From Asterionellopsis glacialis (taxonomy: Eukaryota > Bacillariophyta > Plagiogrammaphyceae > Rhaphoneidales > Asterionellopsidaceae), in contig WKLE02002128.1 of assembly GCA_014885115.2 (NCBI GenBank), positions 23,733-60,023 of the forward strand: 36,291 bases of DNA. The letters run 5' to 3'. The translations under genes and the position numbers were made by a program. The notes below the pieces were generated by a model. That model saw only the letters and a program-made list of their open reading frames with translations, had not been told where the DNA came from and searched no databases. Below, piece after piece: positions 9,768 to 19,089 of the stretch (position 1 is the stretch's first letter; each line of letters begins with the position of its first letter).

Positions 9768-12600
9768 ATGAGCGTTGTTGGAATCGATTTTGGTGCCACA
9801 AATGCCGTCATTGCGGCTGCAGGACGTGGTGGTGTCGATGTTATTTTGAATGGAAACTCTAATCGACTTAACCCGTAAGTTTTTTATTACATGTATCATT
9901 CCATGGTGCAAAGAAGCAATTTACTTTTTTAGCAGGATGTCCTTTTTTCACAGAAGATTTCCACGGAGATTCCTTTTTGTGGCGACAAGCGGTCAGACAA
10001 CACCGTACATTCTACAGTAATTTTGTACTGGAGAACTTTTCGAAAATTTGTCATTTGTTTCATCTCACGAATTTCTTTTTTTTCTTTTCTCTTTTTGATC
10101 ATCCGATGACCCATGATGAAACAGATGCATGGTTGGTTTTGGAGACTCCCGTGCTATGGGAGAACAAGCTGGCGCAACTGCCACTTCCAACTACAAAAAT
10201 ACAATTTCTCATATGAAGAGACTCGTGGGTTTGGCATTCGATGACCCGCGTGCACAGAAAGAAATGGCACGTTTGCCTTTTACTTGCGTTCCTCTCAAAC
10301 ATGCCTCTGGTGGTCCCGATTCCATTGCAGTGAAAGTCAACTTTAGTGGAGAAGAAACCATTGTACCGGTTGAAGCTGTTGCAGGAATGATGGTGAAGCA
10401 TTTGGGAACAATTGCGGCTGCCAAGGCTGCAGCTGAGTCGTCCAACGTTGATGCCTCTGATCATAAGACTATCCACGAAAGCTGTTTCCCTCGGGACTGG
10501 GTTGTTGCTATCCCTGGATACTACACAGATGCCCAGAGAAGAGCCTTTTTGCATGGTTGTGAAATCGCAGGTATTCCTGGAGTTCAGCGTCTTATGCACG
10601 AGAACACAGCCACTGCTCTTGCGTATGGTATTTTCAAAGATATCCGCAAGGAGTTTAAGAAGGATGACCCCACCAATGTCATGTTTATTGATATGGGTTC
10701 CACTGCATACTCTGTTTCCATTGCTGCCTTTGAACCTGGCAAATTGATTGTGAAGAGTGCATTTTATGATACCGAAGTTGGAGGACGTGATTTTGATCTC
10801 CTTATTGCTGAAAGTATCGCAAGTCAGTTCGAGGAAAAGTTCAAGGGGAAACTCAGTGGCAAACCCATGGAAAAACCCAAAACAAGACTAAAGCTTCTTG
10901 CCGCCGCCGAAAAGGCCAAGAAGACACTTAGTCCACAGGGTGTGAAAGAGGCCCGAGTTAACTTGGAGTGCCTCATGGATGATTTTGACTTCAACTGTTC
11001 GATTAAGGCAGACCAGTACGAAAAGATGTGCCAACCCCTCCTTGACCGTCTTGCCGCCCCTATCGAGAAAGCTCTCGAAGAAGCTGGACTCAAAGTAGAC
11101 GACCTTTCAAGTATTGAAATTGTTGGTGGAAGCACCCGTATTGGTTGCCTCAAGCGAAAGCTTATGAGCATTCTTGGTGGCAAAGAACTCTCAACCACCA
11201 TGAATGCCGATGAGGCGGTCGCACGTGGTGCCGCTTTGCAAAGTGCAATTTTGTCTCCTCGTTTTAAGGTTCTCCCATACGAGATCCAAGAGTCTCAACC
11301 TTTGCCAATTAAGATTTCTTGGGATGAAGAGGTCGCAACTGCTTCTCAGCAGGGTATGGAGGTAGAGGGAGATGCCGATGCCGAGGGTGTTCCAGAAACC
11401 AACTCGGTTGTGATGTTTGATCGTGGTCTCAACTTCCCGATTGTCCGTCGCGTCACTCTTCGTAGAAGTGGTGACTTTACCGTAGTTGCTGGTTACGACG
11501 AATCTGCACAAAAATTCGATTTTCCCGAAGGAGTCGCTTCTGATATTGCAACATTCAAAATTACAGCACCTGTCGGTGAAGAGAAAAAGGTCCGCGTCAA
11601 TGTGAAGCAAGACATTCATGGTATCATCAATTTGAGTTCAGCACAAATGGTTGAGGAGATTGAAGAGGAAGAGCCAGCGAAAGAAGAAGGAGAGAGCAAG
11701 GAAGAAGGAGAAAAGAAGGAAGGAGAGGGAGAAGCTAAAGAAGCCGAAGAGAAAAAGAAAAAAAAGATCAAGAAGACCAACTTGGAATTCACAGAAACTC
11801 GCCCCTTGGACTGGTCTAAGGAAGAGAAGGACAAATTCTTTGAAGCCGAAGTTGCAATGTCCAACACTGACCGTATCGTCCGTGAAACTTCTGACATGCG
11901 TAATGAGCTTGAGTCGTACATTTACGATATGCGAGATAAGATCATTTCTGAAAGTCAATTAGCGCCCTACTGCACAGAAGAAGAAAAAAGTACATTCTCA
12001 ACGTCTCTTGAAAACAGCGAGAATTGGTTGTATGAAGATGGATTCGACGCCAACAAGTCAGCATTTGCTGACAAGCTTGCGGAGCTTAAGAAAATTGGTA
12101 ATCCTATTGAGCGCCGACAGGTTGAAGCAGCTACCCGCCCAACAGCTGTCGCTTCCCTCCAAAAGAATGTTGAAAGGTACAAGACTTGGCTCAATGAATC
12201 ACAAGGTGATGAAAAATATGCACACATCACTGACGAGGAACGTGAAAAGTGCCATACAACTTGTGACGAAACTTCAAGCTGGTTGTACGAAATGTTGGAC
12301 AAACAAGGTTCCCTTGCACAAAACGAGGACCCAGCTGTAACTGTGGCCCAAATCCAAACAAAAAACAACCTCATAACCAATATTTGCAGTCCCATCAAGC
12401 ACAAGCCTGCTCCTAAGCCTAAAAAGGAAGAAAAGAAGGCAGAAGAAAAACCCGCAGACAAGGAGGGTGAGACAAAGGAAGCCCCTGCTGAATCCGAAGA
12501 AAAGAAGACAGGAGACGAGAGTGAGCCAATGGAGATGGAAACACCAGAGAAAGCTTCGGAAGAGGGTGAACCAATGGATGTAGAAGAAACTGTAGAATAA
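9768..12600 (+). CDS. Hsp110/SSE-type chaperone (Hsp70 superfamily), 860 aa
   Basis: Exon 1 is 9768-9874 and exon 2 is 10125-12600, with a 250-bp intron (GTAAG donor, ACAG acceptor). The join NRLNP|CMVGFGDSR restores the family's N-terminal block. Seen: GIDFGATNAVIA (phosphate 1), IDMGSTAYSVSIAAF (phosphate 2), IVGGSTRIGCLKRKL (adenosine) and NADEAVARGAALQSAILSPRFKV, the Hsp110 signature at the end of the nucleotide-binding domain. The substrate domain carries a long Glu/Lys-rich acidic loop (about residues 545-585) and the tail is acidic (METPEKASEEGEPMDVEE). Both mark Hsp110/HSPA4 rather than canonical Hsp70, and there is no C-terminal EEVD or ER signal. Hsp110s act as nucleotide-exchange factors for cytosolic Hsp70 and hold unfolded proteins. 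Confidence 0.93.
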
Positions 12601-12921
12601 ATGAGAACTTTTGGAGAGCGCTCGTTAGAGAAGTTAAATGTAGTAGTTTAGAGATCTGCAAATATATTGCAAGATAGAATCATTATGAAACTATAAATTA
12701 GCAAGCGTCATTGGTTTAATATCTTTTTCACCATAAATACTTTGAGATATATCCGTGCAACATTCTGACTCAGCTTTAGGAATGGCGAGTAAGAAATTGG
12801 AATATTTCTGGAGAGTTTCAGCTTTTGGAATGGCAAGTAAGAAATTGGAATATTTCTGGAGAGTTGAAGTCTTGCTATTTTTAGCGGGATTCAAGAACTT
12901 ACGACTTTCGATGTACAAGGT
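12601..12921. other. Convergent spacer between Hsp110 and SGNH genes
   Basis: 321 bp holding both 3' ends. Its centre is a 48-bp tandem duplication (12770-12865). Read on minus, the space is open and in frame with the upstream SGNH coding sequence after a single TAA. Confidence 0.7.
12770..12865. repeat. Two tandem copies of a 48-bp unit
   Basis: Copies 12770-12817 and 12818-12865 differ at about two or three positions (CTTTAGG versus CTTTTGG; GCGAGT versus GCAAGT). Because 48 is divisible by three, both strands stay open: plus encodes a doubled GMASKKLEYFWRV and minus a doubled TLQKYSNFLLAIPKAE. The near-identity suggests a recent duplication. Confidence 0.9.
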
Positions 12922-14262
12922 TTACACAGGGTGGATGTTCCGAATGTAACGTAAGGATTCAATGTCGAAATCCACGTCAGAGAGAGCATACCCTGTGATA
13001 CGCAATGGTCTTTCCTTGTTTTCCTGCATGGGCTGGAATCTCAAGCGTATTTTGCCAGGAGGGAAGCTTCCTAGAACCTTCGTTACACCAATGTGAACAT
13101 GTTCACCGAAATGTCTGTCGTCAACCACAGTGGGGTCAATATCGACAAAATTTATGCTTCCGTCTTCTGCATATGAAGTAACTCTTGTTATTGGATAAAT
13201 GCTTGGAGGGTCTGTGGCCATGACAGTTATGGCCAACAGCTTGTTATCGTCGAACGGATTTTCAACAGTTATCCAACCACCCGAGCTCGGGATCTCCAAC
13301 GCCCACTTATTATTTTTCTGATCAAATTGTAGCATTTGAACTCCATCCCCATATGACAGACGACTGGATGACTCTCCAGTCCAGTACCAAGTGTCACATA
13401 AATCACCACCATCCCAGTTTCCTATTTCATATTGTTTGTCTATTGTGACTCCACTATTTTGTATCAATTCTCGAATACCAGTTGCTACAACCGCGTGTCC
13501 CTCTGCTGATAAATGATTCATGTCTTTTGAAAACCAACTGGACAGCATTGCAATGCTTTGTCGAGGGTCATCCAGAAGAGGTAATGAATATATCAAGGCA
13601 CCAAACTTTCGAGCCACTCTATCTTGAATTTCTTTTTGTGAATCCGGAGAATGTAGGATCCAATCTTCTCTTTCCGTATGTTGAAGTAAATAGCGATGAA
13701 ATTTAGTGTCTTGCAATTTTTGTGCAAATCCATGTTGTTCCATCCAATCCTTCAATCCAGTATTCGAAGGTCTGTATTGAAACATGAGGGGATTCCATCG
13801 TCTGATAAGTACAATGACCGCTTTGGGGAAACGTTGCCGGAGTCGTTTGGTTAATAGTTCTAGACCCTCCGTAGCTCGTAAATAAAATTCAAGAATAATC
13901 ACATTGTATCTACTATCATCTCCAACCATGGTTTGAGTACAAACGGAAGGGAAACTTGGACCTTGGGCTCGGATAGCTAGGTTTGTGACATGATGTGGAG
14001 ATAACAGGTACGGATACGCCTCGTGGAGACGATCTTTGAGTGATGCCCCCCATGAAACAGATGTGCCAAAGTTCAACACACGCCATTGAAATGAGGATGG
14101 TAATTCATTCTTGGAATTTATACTTTTGGGGTCTGCATAAATCTGCAGCGCGTCCATCCTCCTCCTTTGAGGAATTTGAATGTAATGACCATATTTTTGG
14201 GTGGCGATGACGACAAGAATGAACACAACAAAAGAAATACTGGTGCACTTTCTATTGACCAT
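12922..14262 (-). CDS. Membrane-anchored SGNH/GDSL-like hydrolase, 446 aa
   Basis: Single exon. The N-terminus has a short basic start then a hydrophobic segment (about residues 9-21), fitting a signal anchor (type II). The core resembles an SGNH hydrolase: VLNFGTSVSWG places a candidate nucleophile S68 after a beta strand, and D247-x-x-H250 (KDMNHLSAEGH) matches the block V Asp-His pair. The Asn of block III is not obvious, so activity is uncertain. A beta-rich C-terminal region (about 280-446) follows, with several Trp and Gly residues. SGNH proteins of this topology act on acetyl or acyl groups of glycans and lipids in the secretory pathway. Substrate unknown. The frame stays open for 77 codons beyond the stop. 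Confidence 0.7.
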   Translation of the reverse strand: MVNRKCTSISFVVFILVVIATQKYGHYIQIPQRRRMDALQIYADPKSINSKNELPSSFQWRVLNFGTSVSWGASLKDRLHEAYPYLLSPHHVTNLAIRAQGPSFPSVCTQTMVGDDSRYNVIILEFYLRATEGLELLTKRLRQRFPKAVIVLIRRWNPLMFQYRPSNTGLKDWMEQHGFAQKLQDTKFHRYLLQHTEREDWILHSPDSQKEIQDRVARKFGALIYSLPLLDDPRQSIAMLSSWFSKDMNHLSAEGHAVVATGIRELIQNSGVTIDKQYEIGNWDGGDLCDTWYWTGESSSRLSYGDGVQMLQFDQKNNKWALEIPSSGGWITVENPFDDNKLLAITVMATDPPSIYPITRVTSYAEDGSINFVDIDPTVVDDRHFGEHVHIGVTKVLGSFPPGKIRLRFQPMQENKERPLRITGYALSDVDFDIESLRYIRNIHPV

Positions 14263-15029
14263 TTCTGTTTACTGTGTTTCCTGTATCACCGTGGTTCTGG
14301 GGCTATCCTTACTTTGCGACGACACAGTGATGATTTTTGTTGTAAATAGCCTTTGAAACGCCACAACACAGAAGATGAGGGGCAGACGCATCTATCGACA
14401 ATTGACATTCTGTTTTCCTGTCAAGTCATCCAAGTCGTTGCGAATCTCTACCCCGCTATAGGACTATCAGTACAAGGCACATAACGAATCGATACATAAC
14501 TACCAGGTACAGAAACTTTATCACTATCATTATTAATTTTTGAATTGTGCCACCGGTAGTTCCTAGTCAGCTAGTTGTGGATCGTAAAATAATGTGAGTT
14601 GATAGGCGGACTTGAAAAAGTTATGAGTTATGACTAAACGAGTACAAGTGAGCTATGACCGGAAAGCTGGAACACCCAACTTTGAACTTTGGTAGGTTAA
14701 ACATCCCAGAAAGTGAAACTTTAAAAGATATACTGGGAGAGTCAAATACAAACTTGGATCTTGGGGTGCGTCGAAATGGATTCGCTATGTACTGGTACGA
14801 TGTACGAGTGAGTATGTCACATTCCAAACACACGGAAACAATCTGTGCGGTGCGAACAGCATCAACCATCGCTGGCCTCAGGCATCCTAAATCCTGACGG
14901 GACAGATCATTGCAATCTCAATCCCAGTCCTGTGATCGCAGAGTTGAATAGGGTTCTCAAAAGCTAATATCAACCTGTTTCCAACAAAGGTGCATCTTCT
15001 TTTTCTCATACACTTGAATTTGACTGACA
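14263..15029. other. Divergent intergenic region
   Basis: It lies between the SGNH gene (-) and acetylornithine deacetylase (+). A plus-strand open frame at 14655-14897 (80 codons) has no recognisable domain and is not called. No strong repeats apart from a few GTAC words near 14470-14515 and 14790-14805. Confidence 0.5.
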
Positions 15030-16628
15030 ATGGCTGATTCAACACTTTTGAGTGACACCCTTAAAGGTATTGCTCTTGACAAGGATGAATATATTGCCTT
15101 GATGGAAAAACTAATTGGAGAAGCTCGTCACGTTCAGAACAATCCTCGACAGGGTCTTGTCCCGAAAGAGTCTACAGTCGCGGCCCATGTTTTGAATGTC
15201 TTGGAACCATACAAACAAGAAAATGGTGGACCATTAATCATTAAGGAGTTGGAGTATATTGAGGATCGTCCCAACATTAAAATTACCTACCCCGGTACCG
15301 ATCCAGAGAAATGCACAGGATTGATCGGGTCTCACCTTGATGTCGTCCCCGCAAATCCTGAAAACTGGCAACGAGATCCCTTTGCTCTAAGCGTTGAAGA
15401 TGGTGACAAGCTTTACGGTCGCGGAACAACTGATTGTCTTGGACATGTTGGTATGATTACGCTATTTTTCAAAGCATTGGCAGAGCGCAAACCTGAATTG
15501 AAACGCTCTGTTGTGGGTTTGTTCATTGCCGGTGAAGAGGGAGGAGAATCAGGCGTTGGTATCGATATGGTTGTGAAGCATGGCGAAATCGATGAATTGA
15601 AAAATGGTACTTCCTTTTGGATCGATTCAGCAGATAGTCAACCATGCACAGGCACGGCAGGGACTATGCAATGGCACCTCAAAGCGACTGGAAGGCTCTT
15701 CCATAGTGGATTGCCTCACCGTGGAATCAATTCGATTGAACTTGCCTCGGAAGCTCTTGGAATCATCCAGCGTCGTTTTTATGAAGACTTCCCAGCTCAT
15801 CCCAGTGAAGCCAAGTACGGATTCGCAACACCCTCTACTATGAAACCTACACAAGTCGAATGTGCAAAAGTAAGGAAGTGAACAATACTAATTGTGAAGA
15901 TATGATGACAAAATAGTGCATTCCTCTTTTTTGAAAATTGGGAGTCTCACCTTTCTATTGATTCGTTATTATTATTTTTTAGGGAGGATTGAATCAGATT
16001 TGTCCTTGGACCACCATGTCTGGTGATATTAGGCTTACACCCTTTTATGATCCTGCTGTTGTTATGGAAACTGTCAATGGGTACGTCAAAGAACTCAACG
16101 AAACCTTGAATATTCCCACACGTGGACCTTGCAGTAAATTTACTCTTGAAGGTGACGACATTGACGTAAAGCGTGGAAAGCTTGAGATGACCTGGACAGC
16201 TGATGTAAGTTATGATATCTCATGCAGGAATGATGCGTTTCATGTCTCAAAGTCTAATATTAGGACTAGCTAGAGGCCGCACGAGAAGAAACCCAATACT
16301 CATAACATTTTGTTTCTTACCTTTTTTGGTTTTTTTGTAGGTCGAATCTGTTCGTCAATTGGAGGGTATTGCCTGTGATTTGGAGTCTGCTGGTCTCAAA
16401 GCAATTAGTGATGCTACTCAGGAAGTGAAAGGCGAATGTAAACCGTACGCCATCACAGGTTCTCTCCCGCTGGTTCGACAAATGCAGGACTCTGGTTTTG
16501 ACATTCAGATTACGGGATACGGTCTCTCGACAACGTATCATGCAGATAACGAGTACGCTCTTCTTTCCGACATGGTAGATGCATTTCAAATCCTACTCAG
16601 AATCATTTCGATTGCTGATGAGGTTTAA
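15030..16628 (+). CDS. Acetylornithine deacetylase (M20 peptidase family), 449 aa
   Basis: Three exons: 15030-15869, 15983-16204 and 16341-16628. Both introns are phase 0 (113 and 136 bp; GTAAG/GTAAGT donors, TTTTTTAG and TTTTGTAG acceptors). M20 metal ligands and catalytic residues are in place: H102-x-D104 (SHLDVVPA), D135 in YGRGTTDCLG, the E169-E170 pair (AGEEGG), D199 in FWIDSAD and the C-terminal His in TYHADNEY. Conserved stretches such as YGFATPSTMKPTQ, SGDIRLTPFYD and SLPLVR closely match plant acetylornithine deacetylase (NAOD type). The enzyme hydrolyses N2-acetylornithine to ornithine and acetate, feeding arginine and polyamine synthesis. No signal peptide is visible, so a cytosolic location is likely. 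Confidence 0.93.
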
Positions 16629-16811
16629 CTGCCTTGAATATTGAGTTACCGTCCATGACTTTTCTGTGAATGCCATGGGAGAAGCTTGGAGTACTTTGGA
16701 ATGTTCGACCATAAAATGAAATAAACCAAACATGATTTCAATGATAATGAAAAAAAACATTCTACTTTAGTTCATAAAAGCTGTAAAAATTGTTTAGGAC
16801 CAAAAATCAAA
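16629..16811. other. Convergent spacer
   Basis: AT-rich 183-bp gap between two 3' ends (deacetylase on plus, Cys-rich protein on minus). Nothing else was seen. Confidence 0.5.
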
Positions 16812-17468
16812 CTAGTTTGCCATAATAAAAGCAAGTGCTGAGATCCCAGCAAAGACAAGGGAGGCGGCAGTCTTTGACTGCATAGTGGCAGATGACGGGG
16901 TTTCTTCAACTCCGCAGCTACAAGTAGATTGCATACAAAACCACTGTTGACCTTCACCCATCTTGTAAGCAGACAAATCAACGCAACCACAAATTGCTGA
17001 CATATCGCCACCCTCATCACAGTCAGAGTAGGAACAAACTTCGTCACCAGGACGTCCAGTAGGATGGATGGATGTGTCGCAGGTCAAAGGATTCTCTCCT
17101 TGTGATGTGCCCTTGCGGTAAGAGAGGAGAATATCAGCGGAGAATGCATCCTTGGCTAATGGAATGGTGCTGGGGCATACCTTTCCTTCAACGGGGCCAA
17201 ACTTGACAGAATCATTGCATTGCCATTTCCATCCAGATAAGGCCTGATCGTCACTAAAGTCTGGTGCGCAGAAACAACCTTCTTTCTCGCCAAAAGTACA
17301 ACCAGCATCTCCTGCAACTAGATAATCACCCTCGAAGGAATCATTCAAAAAGTCAGAGCTTTGTACACCACAAGTGTCACCTTCCACAATGGGAACGGCC
17401 TCTTCGTTCTGGTCGGCTGCAGCCGAGTACAGAGCAAATAAAGTAAGCAAAGGGGCCGAGAGACGCAT
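16812..17468 (-). CDS. Secreted Cys-rich protein, probably GPI-anchored, 218 aa
   Basis: The start at 17468 was chosen because it puts a signal peptide (MRLSAPLLTLFALYSAAA) at the N-terminus; an in-frame codon at 17573 would bury it. The mature chain has 14 cysteines. Two segments look like a duplicated module: GCFCAPDF...WKWQCND and ICGCVDLS...QQWFCMQ, each with C-x-C, a spacer, W-x-C. The C-terminus has a Ser/Thr-rich stretch (TPSSATMQSKTAAS) followed by a hydrophobic tail (LVFAGISALAFIMAN), as in GPI-anchor signals. It is probably a cell-surface or frustule-associated protein. Family not recognised; function unknown. Confidence 0.75.
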   Translation of the reverse strand: MRLSAPLLTLFALYSAAADQNEEAVPIVEGDTCGVQSSDFLNDSFEGDYLVAGDAGCTFGEKEGCFCAPDFSDDQALSGWKWQCNDSVKFGPVEGKVCPSTIPLAKDAFSADILLSYRKGTSQGENPLTCDTSIHPTGRPGDEVCSYSDCDEGGDMSAICGCVDLSAYKMGEGQQWFCMQSTCSCGVEETPSSATMQSKTAASLVFAGISALAFIMAN

Positions 17469-18137
17469 GTTTCCTAACAGCTCTTGTGACTGAATGAAAT
17501 TGTAACTAATAGAAGTATTATAACAAGATGTTCGCTTGCTTGAGGGGCCTGGATTATCGCCTGAATGTAGCACGACGTGTCCAAAGTGTGTACATTTTGT
17601 GGAATATTTCTATCTTCTCTAGAGAGAATGAAAACCACGTCAGAAAAAAAATAAAATATTTGAAGAACAGCGGATGCTCAAACTTATAAAGGTACATAGT
17701 ACGTACTATATTATTTGCTCTATTATCAAAATAAGATAAGTAACAAGCGTCGCACACAATGTGTATCATTGATTACTATGGATGAAATACAAAGAAAACT
17801 TGAGTTCGAGTCGTGGTCTGAATAATTTTAAAATCGCATAAAGGTAAATTATTATTTATTGAGAGCACATTTCAATCTTGAGTGTCATCGTATGATATGA
17901 AATATAATATATAATTGCGTTTCTGTTGTGTTTTCCAATTATTAAAATTCAGACAATACGGAAAACGGGACCAATCAGAACTGACAAAAATATCTTAAGA
18001 CAGAAAAGTGCCACCAACCGCGGTATCCAAAAAAAAATCTGCTTTGCTTGTTTTTATTGTGGTTGAACTCCAGGGGTTGCAGGTTGCACACACTGAACAT
18101 CACGATCCAATTGTATTTTCAGTATTCACCATCGACA
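17469..18137. other. Divergent intergenic region
   Basis: AT-rich space between the Cys-rich gene (-) and an SDR gene (+). It includes a TCTCTAGAGA palindrome at about 17616-17625 and a TAGTACGTACTA palindrome near 17698-17709. No gene supported. Confidence 0.5.
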
Positions 18138-18986
18138 ATGTCTTTACCAGAAAGTAGCCGCTGCCTTGTCACAGGTGCATCCGACCCGACCTCGATAGGA
18201 TATGCTTGCGCTCAGGCTCTTCTTCAGGCTGGCGCCGGAAAAGTAACCATCATGGGACGTAACCAGGAAAAGATTGACTCCGCCGTGGCAAGTTTGGCTT
18301 CCAGTTGTGAAGGACAAAGCATTAGTGGCGTAGTTGGAGACTTGAAGAAACCAGAATCCATGGCTGATGTAGTAAAAGAGGTAGTAGATATTATGGGGGG
18401 ATTGGATATCCTTGTTGTTTCGGGAGGGAATGGTGGCTCGGAGTACTTGGGACTTGACGCAAAAGACCCTGCAGCTTATCGATTAATGAATGACGTTGGA
18501 GTGCTTTCTCCTCTATTTCTGACAGAAGCAGCGGCACCAGAACTTGCAAAATGTCAAAACGGTGGTACTGTAGTTATGGTGAGTTCAATGGCTCCTCAAG
18601 TTCCCTGGCCTGACACTGCTCCCTTTAACTATGCCAAGGCAGCACAAAATAATATGATCGAAACCTTGGCTTTCAAGTACCGCACTGGTAATATTCGTGT
18701 CAACGGTGTTTTACCTGCTTGTATCCATACTGGAAAGCTCGATGTAATGGCAGAAAAAAAGAATGTTGATGTTGATAAATATGCTAAATTACGAGGTGAC
18801 TCACACCCCATGATGAGGAACGGAACGCCTCAAGATGTAGCAAATTCGGTTTTGTTTTTAGCTTCTCCAGCTTCTGCATTCACAACAGGAGAATTAGTCA
18901 AGGTAGATGGTGGATTGCATCTATCTAACTGGTTTAACAAACCAACAATGTTGGCAGAATTCAAGGGCCAGGCGAAATGTCCATAA
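18138..18986 (+). CDS. Short-chain dehydrogenase/reductase with atypical active site, 282 aa
   Basis: Single exon. The start at 18138 (CGACAATGTC) gives MSLPESSRCLVTGAS; the longer frame from 18048 adds unrelated leader. A Rossmann fold is shown by VTGASDPTSIGYA (residues 11-23), GRNQEKI, GDLKKPES and DILVVSGGNGG (NNAG-equivalent, lacking both Asn). Candidate Ser is S150 in MVSSMAPQ. The lysine K167 has Tyr at minus two (Y165) and Phe at minus four (F163), where classical SDRs have Tyr. A C-terminal DGGLHLSNW matches the usual SDR ending. Substrate unknown. It may be a divergent SDR with reduced or altered catalysis, or the spacing may be shifted by one loop deletion. Confidence 0.85.
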   Translation: MSLPESSRCLVTGASDPTSIGYACAQALLQAGAGKVTIMGRNQEKIDSAVASLASSCEGQSISGVVGDLKKPESMADVVKEVVDIMGGLDILVVSGGNGGSEYLGLDAKDPAAYRLMNDVGVLSPLFLTEAAAPELAKCQNGGTVVMVSSMAPQVPWPDTAPFNYAKAAQNNMIETLAFKYRTGNIRVNGVLPACIHTGKLDVMAEKKNVDVDKYAKLRGDSHPMMRNGTPQDVANSVLFLASPASAFTTGELVKVDGGLHLSNWFNKPTMLAEFKGQAKCP

Positions 18987-19089
18987 GAGAAGAATGGAGA
19001 CAAAATCATACATATAATTACAATATGGTTCCTTAAAAATAGATGAAATATGTCAAACAAAAAGGCACTGTTGGCTTTATTGAGAGAAA

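Noticed and set aside
9447..9911. 154-codon minus-strand frame across the Hsp110 leader and first exon
   Set aside because: It overlaps the confirmed Hsp110 exon 1 in antisense and contains no recognisable motif.
11616..11958. Minus-strand Phe/Ser/Leu-rich open frames opposite the Hsp110 gene
   Set aside because: They mirror the Glu/Lys-rich acidic loop of Hsp110 in antisense; composition is forced by the sense strand.
14655..14897. 80-codon plus-strand frame upstream of acetylornithine deacetylase
   Set aside because: No recognised domain, no splice context and no match in composition to neighbouring genes.
17800..17815. GTTCGAGTC, resembling a tRNA B-box
   Set aside because: The flanking bases do not form a T-arm stem and no matching A-box or acceptor stem is present.
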